From: an uncultured Clostridia bacterium
GTDB lineage: Bacteria; Bacillota; Clostridia; Oscillospirales; Acutalibacteraceae
Length of the DNA: 9,837 nt
Direction: 5' to 3'
Assembly: GCA_937920235.1 (NCBI GenBank)
Contig: CALGUK010000046.1
Coordinates: forward strand, 1-9,837
The first letter of the stretch is position 1, and the number at the start of each line of letters is the position of its first letter. Both the position numbers and the translations under genes were made by a program. Below, one piece after another: positions 1-5,516 of the stretch. The notes under the pieces are model-generated. The model had not been told where the DNA came from, did not search any database, and was given only the letters and a program-made list of their open reading frames with translations.

Positions 1-1188
1 AATGTCCGTCTTGATTTGGTAATGGGTAACGATGTTACAAGCCCTGTTGCAATCAACGAAATGAAAGCTAAAGGCTTCTCGGAGGTATTTGACAGAGAAA
101 AAATCGCTCTTGTAATGGACCATTTCACACCTAACAAGGATATTAAATCTGCTGAACACTGCAAGCAGGTAAGACAGTTTGCAAGAGAATATAAAATCAA
201 GAATTTCTTTGATGTCGGACAGATGGGTATCGAGCACGCTCTTCTTCCCGAAAAAGGAATTGTAATCAGCGGTGATACCGTTATCGGTGCTGACTCTCAC
301 ACTTGTACTTATGGCGCTCTCGGGGCATTCTCAACAGGTGTCGGTTCAACCGATATGGCGGCAGGTATGATTTCGGGTATGGCTTGGTTCAAGGTTCCGT
401 CCGCAATCAAGGTTAATGTAACGGGCAAGTTCAACAAATGGGTAAGCGGTAAGGATTTAATTCTTCACCTTATCGGAAAAATCGGTGTTGACGGTGCCTT
501 GTACCGCTCACTTGAATTTACGGGTGACGGAATTGCCAATCTTTCAATGGATGACAGATTCTGTATCGCAAATATGGCGATTGAATGCGGTGCAAAGAAC
601 GGTATTTTCCCTGTTGACGACAAAACTCTCGAATATATGCAGGGAAGAACAGACCGTACTCCCGTCATTTTTGAACCAGACGAGGATGCCGTTTATGACG
701 AAGTTATCAACATTGATTTAGGTGAACTCAAATCAACAGTTGCCTTCCCTCACCTTCCCGAAAATGCTCATACAGTCGGTGAATTTGATAAAATTTATGT
801 TGACCAGGCAGTAATCGGCTCCTGCACAAACGGCAGAATTGAGGATATGCGTGCCGCCGCAGAGGTACTTAAGGGCAAGAAGGTTAACGAAAATGTTCGT
901 TGCATCGTTATTCCCGCAACACAGAATGTGTATCTCCAGTGTGTAAGAGAAGGTCTCGCCGAAATCTTTGTTGAAGCAGGCGCTGTATTCTCAACACCTA
1001 CTTGCGGACCTTGTCTTGGCGGTCATATGGGTATTCTGGCTGCAGAGGAAAAGGCAATTTCTACTACAAACCGTAACTTTGTCGGCAGAATGGGACATCC
1101 GACAAGCGAAGTTTATCTTGCAAGTCCTTATGTTGCGGCTGCAAGTGCAATCGCAGGTTATATCTGCACACCAGAGGAGGTACTTTAA
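1..1188 (+). CDS. leuC: 3-isopropylmalate dehydratase large subunit (5' partial)
   Basis: With LeuD this subunit isomerises 2-isopropylmalate to 3-isopropylmalate in leucine biosynthesis, in the cytoplasm, using a [4Fe-4S] cluster. The frame is open from base 1 and gives 395 residues. The family is usually near 420, so about 25 N-terminal residues lie outside the window. The visible protein starts within the conserved stretch that reads LVMGNDVTSPVAI. Aconitase-superfamily signatures are clear: GADSHTCTYGALGAFSTG (about residues 96-113), GSCTNGR (273-279) and TCGPCLGGHMG (334-344). The expected cluster ligands are C275, C335 and C338. The C-terminal FVGRMGHP...SPYVAAASAIAGYI is also typical. 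The LeuC length and the separate leuD directly downstream separate it from a full-length aconitase. A homoaconitase-type role in another pathway cannot be excluded from sequence alone, but LeuCD is the simplest reading. Confidence 0.96.
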   Translation, partial: NVRLDLVMGNDVTSPVAINEMKAKGFSEVFDREKIALVMDHFTPNKDIKSAEHCKQVRQFAREYKIKNFFDVGQMGIEHALLPEKGIVISGDTVIGADSHTCTYGALGAFSTGVGSTDMAAGMISGMAWFKVPSAIKVNVTGKFNKWVSGKDLILHLIGKIGVDGALYRSLEFTGDGIANLSMDDRFCIANMAIECGAKNGIFPVDDKTLEYMQGRTDRTPVIFEPDEDAVYDEVINIDLGELKSTVAFPHLPENAHTVGEFDKIYVDQAVIGSCTNGRIEDMRAAAEVLKGKKVNENVRCIVIPATQNVYLQCVREGLAEIFVEAGAVFSTPTCGPCLGGHMGILAAEEKAISTTNRNFVGRMGHPTSEVYLASPYVAAASAIAGYICTPEEVL

Positions 1189-1189
1189 T

Positions 1190-1669
1190 ATGAAAATACA
1201 GGGTACAGTACATAAATACGGCGATCACGTTGATACAGATGTTATTATTCCCGCAAGATACTTGAATACTGCTGACCACAAGGAATTGGCGGCACACTGT
1301 ATGGAAGATATCGATAAAGAGTTTATAAACAAGGTTAAAGACGGGGATATTATGGTTGCCGGTGTTAACTTTGGTTGCGGTTCATCCCGTGAGCACGCTC
1401 CTATTGCCATTAAAGCCGCAGGTGTTTCCTGCGTCATCGCAAAGACCTTTGCAAGAATTTTCTACAGAAACTCGCTTAATATCGGCCTCCCCATTCTTGA
1501 ATGTCCCGAGGCTTGTGACGCCATTGATAACGGTGATGAGGTTTCTGTTGATTTTGACAGCGGTGTAATCACAAATCTTACAAAAGGCACAAGCTATAAG
1601 GCACAGCCTTTCCCCGAGTTCATTCAGAACATCATTTCCAAGGGCGGTCTGCTTGCTTCTCTTAAATAA
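1190..1669 (+). CDS. leuD: 3-isopropylmalate dehydratase small subunit
   Basis: This is the small swivelling subunit that completes the LeuCD isomerase active site. It has 159 residues, the normal size of the short LeuD type. Landmarks are YGDHVDTDVIIPARYLN (10-26), the substrate-loop motif GCGSSREHAP (62-71), and AKTFARIFYRNSLNIGLP (84-101). The ATG start is one base after the leuC stop, and AGGAGG at 1175-1180 lies nine bases upstream, inside the leuC end. This shows tight co-transcription and probably coupled translation. A longer reading frame extends upstream to 968, but it overlaps leuC and the family begins at this Met. No convincing terminator follows; the next 78 bases lead to a small peptide gene. 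Confidence 0.96.
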   Translation: MKIQGTVHKYGDHVDTDVIIPARYLNTADHKELAAHCMEDIDKEFINKVKDGDIMVAGVNFGCGSSREHAPIAIKAAGVSCVIAKTFARIFYRNSLNIGLPILECPEACDAIDNGDEVSVDFDSGVITNLTKGTSYKAQPFPEFIQNIISKGGLLASLK

Positions 1670-1747
1670 AACCAACGAAAAAGTAACATCTTCCCCCTTT
1701 TCCCATAGAATGTAATGTAATTACAAATTGGAAGGAGGAAATAACAA

Positions 1748-1870
1748 GTGTGTAACTTCTTCGGTAACAATACTTGGTTAATTATCATTATAATCTTAAT
1801 TCTTCTCTCTGATAATAACAACGGCGGTTGCGGTTGTGTCCAGAAGGATTATAACTGCGGATGCTGCTGA
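1748..1870 (+). CDS. Small hydrophobic cysteine-rich peptide (40 aa)
   Basis: A GTG start at 1748 follows GGAGG (1734-1738) with nine bases between. It reads MCNFFGNNTW, then an isoleucine/leucine membrane-like run (residues 11-20), then an Asn/Gly/Cys tail ending CGCC. Six of 40 residues are cysteine (2, 28, 30, 37, 39, 40), and there is only one Lys. The layout (MCNFF start, one hydrophobic segment, Cys-Gly-Asn tail) resembles short peptides common in clostridia, some of which databases label as high-cysteine 'chorion class' proteins; that label says nothing about function. Some small hydrophobic peptides of Firmicutes belong to the spore coat, so a spore role is possible but unproven. It lies 78 bases after leuD and before a terminator, so it may be the last gene of the leu transcript or may have its own promoter. 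The good ribosome site and clean stop support a real gene. Confidence 0.75.
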   Translation: MCNFFGNNTWLIIIIILILLSDNNNGGCGCVQKDYNCGCC

Positions 1871-1891
1871 TATTAAATAACAAGGAAGTTT

Positions 1892-1935
1892 ACAGTGGGG
1901 CGGGGGCTCTGAGGAGTTCCCGCTGTTTTTCTTTT
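1892..1935 (+). terminator. Rho-independent terminator after the Cys-rich peptide gene
   Basis: ACAG at 1892 pairs with CTGT ending at 1926. Inside, GGGGGCTC and GAGTTCCC form an eight-pair stem (two G-U pairs) around a TGAG loop. TTTTTCTTTT follows. The stem has a bulge on its 5' side. It closes the leuCD/peptide transcription unit and separates it from hflX. Confidence 0.75.
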
Positions 1936-1939
1936 ACGG

Positions 1940-1999
1940 CATCGGTCATTCTGACTGTCCGATGTAAAAAATATAACGGGTTCGGCAACACCGCACCCG
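1940..1999 (+). promoter_or_regulatory. Structured leader upstream of hflX
   Basis: Two inverted repeats fill the space before hflX. CATCGG (1940-1945) pairs with CCGATG (1959-1964). CGGGT-T-CGG (1977-1985) pairs with CCG-C-ACCCG (1991-1999) around CAACA, with one mismatch. The second stem ends 16 bases before the hflX ATG. A weak -10-like TATAAC lies at 1972-1977, with only TTCTGA at a -35 distance, so I do not assign a promoter with confidence. No riboswitch class is recognised. The pairing is seen in the sequence; a regulatory role is inference. Confidence 0.35.
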
Positions 2000-2015
2000 C
2001 ACGGTACATTGATAT

Positions 2016-3269
2016 ATGGAATTTTACGAATTAACTAAAGATCCTGAAAAAGCCCTGCTGATTTCCGTTGATACAGGCGATTTTGATGCAGACTCCTCTA
2101 TTGAGGAACTGGCATTGCTTACGGAAAGCGCAGGTGCACAGGTTGTCGGCTCAATTATTCAGAGAAAAATCACCCCGGACGGTGCAACATATCTCGGCAA
2201 GGGCAGGCTCTCCGAAGCCGAACTTTTTTGCAACAATCATGATGTAGATCTGATAGTATGCGACGGTGAACTGACTCCGTCACAAATCCGCAACATTGAA
2301 AATGCCACCAATGTACGGGTTGTTGACAGAACACAGTTAATATTAGATATTTTTGCATTGCGTGCCAAAACGAGCGAGGGCAAGCTTCAGGTGGAACTTG
2401 CTCAGCTCAAATATTCACTGCCCCGTCTGACAGGTAAAGGAAAACAGCTTTCACGACTCGGTGGCGGTATCGGCACACGAGGTCCCGGTGAAACAAAGCT
2501 CGAGAGCGATCGGCGACACATTATGCGCAGGATGCATGCGTTACAGGAACAACTCAACGAGATTGAAAAAAGGCGCGGACTTCTGCGTAAACGACGCGAA
2601 AAAGACGGCATAATCACCGTAGCGCTGGTCGGATACACAAATGCAGGCAAATCAACGCTTATGAACACACTTACTGATGCGGGCGTGCTTGCCGAGGACA
2701 AGCTTTTTGCCACACTTGACCCGACCTCACGCAAGCTTACCCTGCCCGACGGTCAGGACGTAATGCTGATAGACACTGTTGGGTTTGTCAGCAGATTGCC
2801 CCACGATCTTGTCAAAGCATTCCGATCAACACTTGAAGAGGCAAGCGAGGCAGATGTAATCCTCAACGTGTGTGACGCTTCGGATATACACTGTGCTGAG
2901 CATATCAGTATTACAACCGACATTCTCCGTGATCTCGGCTGTCCAGGTGACAACATTATTACGGTAATGAATAAATGCGACAAAGCAGAAAACATATTCG
3001 ACCTGTTCCCCGCAGGAAAAACAGTGATGATAAGCGCACTGAACGGCACAAACCTTGATTTGTTGCTCAAGGAAATCACTAAAACGCTTGAATTAAAAAG
3101 TGTTACTCTTGATTTGCTTATCCCGTTTACAAACGGAGGAGATGTCAGCATGATCCGTAACAACGGAAAAGTTTTATCAGAAGAATACACCGCCGAAGGT
3201 GTTTTGTTGCGCGCAACACTACCTACAGATTTTGCAGACAGATACAAACACTATATTACAGAGAAATAA
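2016..3269 (+). CDS. hflX: GTPase HflX
   Basis: HflX is a ribosome-associated GTPase. In characterised bacteria it binds the 50S subunit, splits stalled ribosomes under stress or antibiotic exposure, and acts in the cytoplasm. The protein has 417 residues, a normal family length. The N-terminal HflX domain includes TYLGKGRL (58-65) and the glycine-rich GGGIGTRGPGETKLE (149-163), followed by a charged helical linker (164-196). The G domain shows G1 GYTNAGKST (206-214), switch region FATLDPTSR (231-239), G3 DTVGF (253-257), G4 NKCD (319-322) and G5 SALNG (340-344). All key nucleotide-binding elements look intact. An in-frame stop at 2010-2012 makes the ATG at 2016 the first possible start, and it fits the family's N terminus. 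No Shine-Dalgarno is visible before it, unlike its neighbours. It appears to be a single-gene unit between terminators. Confidence 0.96.
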   Translation: MEFYELTKDPEKALLISVDTGDFDADSSIEELALLTESAGAQVVGSIIQRKITPDGATYLGKGRLSEAELFCNNHDVDLIVCDGELTPSQIRNIENATNVRVVDRTQLILDIFALRAKTSEGKLQVELAQLKYSLPRLTGKGKQLSRLGGGIGTRGPGETKLESDRRHIMRRMHALQEQLNEIEKRRGLLRKRREKDGIITVALVGYTNAGKSTLMNTLTDAGVLAEDKLFATLDPTSRKLTLPDGQDVMLIDTVGFVSRLPHDLVKAFRSTLEEASEADVILNVCDASDIHCAEHISITTDILRDLGCPGDNIITVMNKCDKAENIFDLFPAGKTVMISALNGTNLDLLLKEITKTLELKSVTLDLLIPFTNGGDVSMIRNNGKVLSEEYTAEGVLLRATLPTDFADRYKHYITEK

Positions 3270-3272
3270 AAA

Positions 3273-3327
3273 ACTCCCGGATTTCAAATCAGCATCACGC
3301 TGACATAAATCCGGGAGTTTTTATTTT
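3273..3327. terminator. Bidirectional terminator between hflX and the MFS gene
   Basis: ACTCCCGGATTT (3273-3284) pairs perfectly with AAATCCGGGAGT (3307-3318), and an inner TCAGC/GCTGA stem caps it. TTTTTATTTTTT follows on plus. An A-rich run on the left side gives a T-run on minus. It begins three bases after the hflX stop and ends just before the stop of the convergent transporter gene, so it serves both. Confidence 0.92.
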
Positions 3328-3333
3328 TTCATA

Positions 3334-4773
3334 TCAATCCCATTCACAGCCTGTAACCTTATCAAGATCAACACCCCTTGTATCGTGAGTGTTTTTAATC
3401 AGAGCAATAAGTGTTATTACAAAGCTTGGTACAAGCAGGCAGAATGAAACCGTAGCGATTGAAGCATTGCCGAAAATCCAGGTAACAGGAACATAAACTA
3501 TGTACGCAACGGCATATCCGATAAATCCGATAACCGTCTGCGCCGATGATGCCGAGGAACGTAAATTTGTAGGTGCAGATTCACTTGCCATCATAATGAG
3601 TACGTCATTTGTTGAATAATAACTGCCTACAAACGCACCGCAGAGGAAACCGACGATATACGGATTAAGATTTATCTTTGCACCCACCGTAAAGCCTATA
3701 AAGCACACAAGAGCGTTTGCCGCAACAGTAATAGCTGCGACTTTTCTTCCCTTAAGGTCAGAGACAAATCCCATAAGCACCTGTGCAAGCGCCGAGCCGA
3801 TGGGGAAGAGAATGAGCGCGGCTGTAACCTGGTTCACACTGACGAGATCCAAGAAATTATCTGCGACACTTCCATATACACTTTCGGCATATCCGTAGGA
3901 TATAATAGTCTGGTAATCAAGACTGCCTATAACACCTATTCCTGAAAGTGCAAAACAGATAAACACCCATCGGAGCTGTTTATGCTTCATACCGAATTTG
4001 AGCGCGGCGATTAGACCGCCTTGAGCGTTTTCTGCTTTTTTCTGCGCTTCTTCCTCTCTCAGCTCATCCTCAGTCATACGAAGATATCTGAGACGTGACT
4101 CAATGAACGCATCAGTCTCTCTCGCACAGAGCAGAGCAATCAGGCTGACTGCCACTCCCACAATTGCGGGAATCATATAAACCTTACGCCACTCTCCTGC
4201 ATTCTGCATAAGTACACGGCGGAGAATAGGTACGAGCATAACTGCCATATTGGCAAAGAATTTTATAACCGAGTATGTTATCGCACGGCGTTTCTGCGGT
4301 GATGATTCCATAATAAACACAACGTGCATATCGTGCGGAATAAAGAACATTATCATGCATGCGCCAAGAACGTACAATGCAATATTGTTTGAAAGAAAAA
4401 TAACCAGCATTGCAAGGCTCATTCCGAATGTATTTATAATAAGAAATGTTTTTCTTCCGAAACGGTCCGCAAGAGGTCTGTAAAGAAGGCCTAAAACCTG
4501 GAACGGAATTGCAACCACCTGCAAAAGATTGAGAATTGTTACGGAGCTCTGGCTCATACTGAACAAATCATTGGCAATTTCCGTTTTCATAAGCGTTCCT
4601 ATCTGCGATGCAATCTCATCAACCGCATAGATAAGAGCGATTATCAACACTAAATACCAAAAATATGTATTACTCTTCGGTCTTGCCTTCTGTTTTTCCC
4701 AGTAAGCAATCTCCTTTTCCCTGCGAAGCTGGTTTTTTCGCAACTTTTCAGGGCTGACAGCTTTCGTTTTCAT
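3334..4773 (-). CDS. Major facilitator superfamily transporter
   Basis: A 479-residue polytopic membrane protein, typical of 12-helix MFS carriers. An unusually charged cytoplasmic N-terminal stretch of about 35 residues (many Lys/Arg/Glu) precedes the first helix (about 37-55). The conserved loop 2-3 motif reads RPLADRFGRKTFL (99-111), and its second-half counterpart reads GFVSDLKGRKVAA (335-347). A charged, probably helical central loop (about 220-262) separates the two six-helix halves. The C-terminal THDTRGVDLDKV resembles the tail of sugar-type MFS carriers, so a sugar or organic-acid substrate is possible, but nothing here fixes the substrate. The ATG has GGGAGGG (4779-4785) five bases upstream. 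It is monocistronic, with its own promoter and a shared terminator, and no regulator gene is adjacent. Confidence 0.88.
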   Translation of the reverse strand: MKTKAVSPEKLRKNQLRREKEIAYWEKQKARPKSNTYFWYLVLIIALIYAVDEIASQIGTLMKTEIANDLFSMSQSSVTILNLLQVVAIPFQVLGLLYRPLADRFGRKTFLIINTFGMSLAMLVIFLSNNIALYVLGACMIMFFIPHDMHVVFIMESSPQKRRAITYSVIKFFANMAVMLVPILRRVLMQNAGEWRKVYMIPAIVGVAVSLIALLCARETDAFIESRLRYLRMTEDELREEEAQKKAENAQGGLIAALKFGMKHKQLRWVFICFALSGIGVIGSLDYQTIISYGYAESVYGSVADNFLDLVSVNQVTAALILFPIGSALAQVLMGFVSDLKGRKVAAITVAANALVCFIGFTVGAKINLNPYIVGFLCGAFVGSYYSTNDVLIMMASESAPTNLRSSASSAQTVIGFIGYAVAYIVYVPVTWIFGNASIATVSFCLLVPSFVITLIALIKNTHDTRGVDLDKVTGCEWD

Positions 4774-4794
4774 ATAATCCCTCCCATATTTTTT

Positions 4795-4823
4795 ATTATA
4801 TCATACGCTGTATTCAAAAACAA
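4795..4823 (-). promoter_or_regulatory. Promoter of the MFS transporter gene
   Basis: On minus, TTGTTT (4818-4823) and a perfect TATAAT (4795-4800) are 17 bases apart. TGA directly before the -10 makes it an extended -10. The -35 overlaps the T-run of the terminator that ends the upstream peptide gene. Confidence 0.75.
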
Positions 4824-4862
4824 GAAAAAAAGAAAACAGACGAAATTTTATCCGTCTGTTTT
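4821..4862 (-). terminator. Terminator of the 38-residue peptide gene
   Basis: A perfect ten-base inverted repeat, AAAACAGACG (4833-4842) and CGTCTGTTTT (4853-4862), has a ten-base loop. On minus it is followed by CTTTTTTTCTTG, so it works in the direction of the peptide gene that stops at 4889. There is no comparable T-run on plus. Confidence 0.85.
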
Positions 4863-4888
4863 AGTGTGTATGTTATTGATAAAAATGA

Positions 4889-5005
4889 TTAGCCGAAAAT
4901 TCCGAGGATGAAATCAAAAATCTGTCCTACGATTCCCTGGCTGTCAGGACTTGCACCCGCACTGTTGAGAATTCCCATAACAAATTCAAAAATTGTTGCC
5001 AACAC
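4889..5005 (-). CDS. Unrecognised 38-aa acidic hydrophobic peptide with internal repeat
   Basis: A GTG start (5003-5005) follows GGAGG (5014-5018) with eight bases between. The 38 residues contain no Lys, Arg, His or Cys and three acidic residues (E7, D21, D31), so the peptide is net negative. Two hydrophobic segments flank a small polar centre (NSAGASPDSQ, 14-23). They are near copies: IFEFVMGIL (5-13) and IFDFILGIF (29-37), five of nine identical and the rest conservative. Each could form an amphipathic or membrane-seeking helix. A near-consensus promoter, a palindromic operator candidate and a dedicated terminator surround it, which strongly supports a real, regulated gene. I do not recognise a family. 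A membrane-active, signalling or toxin-like peptide is possible, but the lack of positive charge argues against a classical cationic antimicrobial. GTG at 5012-5014 is a poorer start because it overlaps the ribosome site. Confidence 0.72.
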   Translation of the reverse strand: MLATIFEFVMGILNSAGASPDSQGIVGQIFDFILGIFG

Positions 5006-5041
5006 CGTCTGCACCTCCCTTTCATCTAATTTACTGAACAC

Positions 5042-5070
5042 ATTCTATCACAATTGTTGACAACTGTCAA
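5042..5070 (-). promoter_or_regulatory. Strong promoter of the 38-aa peptide gene
   Basis: On minus, a perfect TTGACA (5065-5070) lies 17 bases from TAGAAT (5042-5047), with TGA directly before the -10 (extended -10). It is among the closest to consensus in the window. The predicted start near 5035 gives a leader of about 30 bases before the GTG. Confidence 0.82.
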
Positions 5071-5072
5071 CA
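5055..5072. promoter_or_regulatory. Perfect 18-base palindrome over the -35 (candidate operator)
   Basis: TGTTGACA and TGTCAACA are perfect eight-base arms around AC. The right arm contains the whole -35 hexamer of the minus-strand promoter, and the left arm reaches into the spacer. A dimeric repressor bound here would block the polymerase. A shorter related site, TGTTAACA, lies at 5087-5094 across the alkyltransferase stop codon. The binding protein is unknown. The symmetry is seen; the operator role is inferred. Confidence 0.6.
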
Positions 5073-5088
5073 CCATATGAACAAACTG

Positions 5089-5397
5089 TTAACAAAATCT
5101 TATACCGTATTTATCAAGGTCAATATGACCGTCACTTTCAAATATAACGCCTTCCCTTTCCAGAAGCTCGCGTTGGGTTTCTCCGCCTCCAAAGGCAAAT
5201 GAGCAGGAAACTCTGCCCTCACGGTTAACCACCCTGTGACACGGTATAATCCCCGGCTGAGGGTTGTTATGAAGTGCATATCCCACAACTCTTGCCCATC
5301 TCGGATTACCTGCAAGCATTGCCACCTGTCCGTAGGTTGCCACACTTCCCTCTGGAATACCCTTTACAACATCGTAAATTTTCTCAAAAACAGTCAT
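5089..5397 (-). CDS. MGMT-family DNA alkyltransferase-like protein, single domain
   Basis: This 102-residue protein matches the C-terminal active-site domain of O6-alkylguanine-DNA alkyltransferases (Pfam DNA_binding_1), without the N-terminal domain of full-length Ogt/Ada proteins (about 160-180 residues). The recognition helix with its Arg finger is seen in NPRWARVVGYALHNNP (31-46; R36). The active-site motif PCHRV (52-56) keeps the methyl-accepting C53, whereas classical alkyltransferase-like (ATL) proteins have Trp there. The rest (FGGGETQRELLEREGV...DLDKYG) fits the short stand-alone class. It may repair O6-alkylguanine directly, or flag such lesions for excision repair. The ATG follows AGAGGTGG closely upstream. 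It is divergent from the GH127-exonuclease operon. No terminator lies between its stop and the peptide promoter, so it could read through into the 38-residue peptide gene. Confidence 0.9.
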   Translation of the reverse strand: MTVFEKIYDVVKGIPEGSVATYGQVAMLAGNPRWARVVGYALHNNPQPGIIPCHRVVNREGRVSCSFAFGGGETQRELLEREGVIFESDGHIDLDKYGIRFC

Positions 5398-5424
5398 AAT
5401 CCACCTCTGTTCATCTTTGCTTTT

Positions 5425-5453
5425 ATTATATATTCTTGCCAGAAAAATTACAA
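5425..5453 (-). promoter_or_regulatory. Promoter of the MGMT-family gene
   Basis: On minus, TTGTAA (5448-5453) and a perfect TATAAT (5425-5430) are 17 bases apart. Its -35 is two bases from the -35 of the divergent plus-strand promoter. The palindrome CAATATTG (5451-5458) spans both. Confidence 0.72.
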
Positions 5454-5455
5454 TA

Positions 5456-5484
5456 TTGCGGCATAAAGGAATATGTGATAAAAT
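5456..5484 (+). promoter_or_regulatory. Promoter of the GH127-exoA operon
   Basis: TTGCGG (5456-5461) and TAAAAT (5479-5484) are 17 bases apart, with TGA just before the -10. The -35 is weak and the -10 near consensus. It lies back to back with the MGMT promoter, so the two units could be controlled together. Confidence 0.62.
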
Positions 5485-5516
5485 GAAATAAACCGATAAT
5501 TACGGGAGGCTTTTCC

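Noticed and set aside
968..1189. Upstream extension of the leuD frame
   Set aside because: It overlaps leuC in another frame; LeuD homologues begin at the ATG at 1190, which has the ribosome site.
1686..1712. Sigma-K-like promoter (AC, 16 bases, CATA) before the Cys-rich peptide gene
   Set aside because: The motif carries too little information to claim from one site. A weak TAGAAT overlaps it and no good -35 is present. It would matter only if homologues share it.
1716..1725. Ten-base palindrome TGTAATTACA before the Cys-rich peptide gene
   Set aside because: It is short and AT-rich and is not placed on a convincing promoter; chance is likely.
2753..3247. A 164-codon minus-strand frame inside hflX
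   Set aside because: It is a shadow of the HflX G domain, with no promoter, ribosome site or family resemblance.
5057..5085. Plus-strand promoter from the TTGACA in the palindrome
   Set aside because: The plus copy of TTGACA exists only because of the symmetry; the bases at the -10 distance (around 5080-5085) do not resemble TATAAT.
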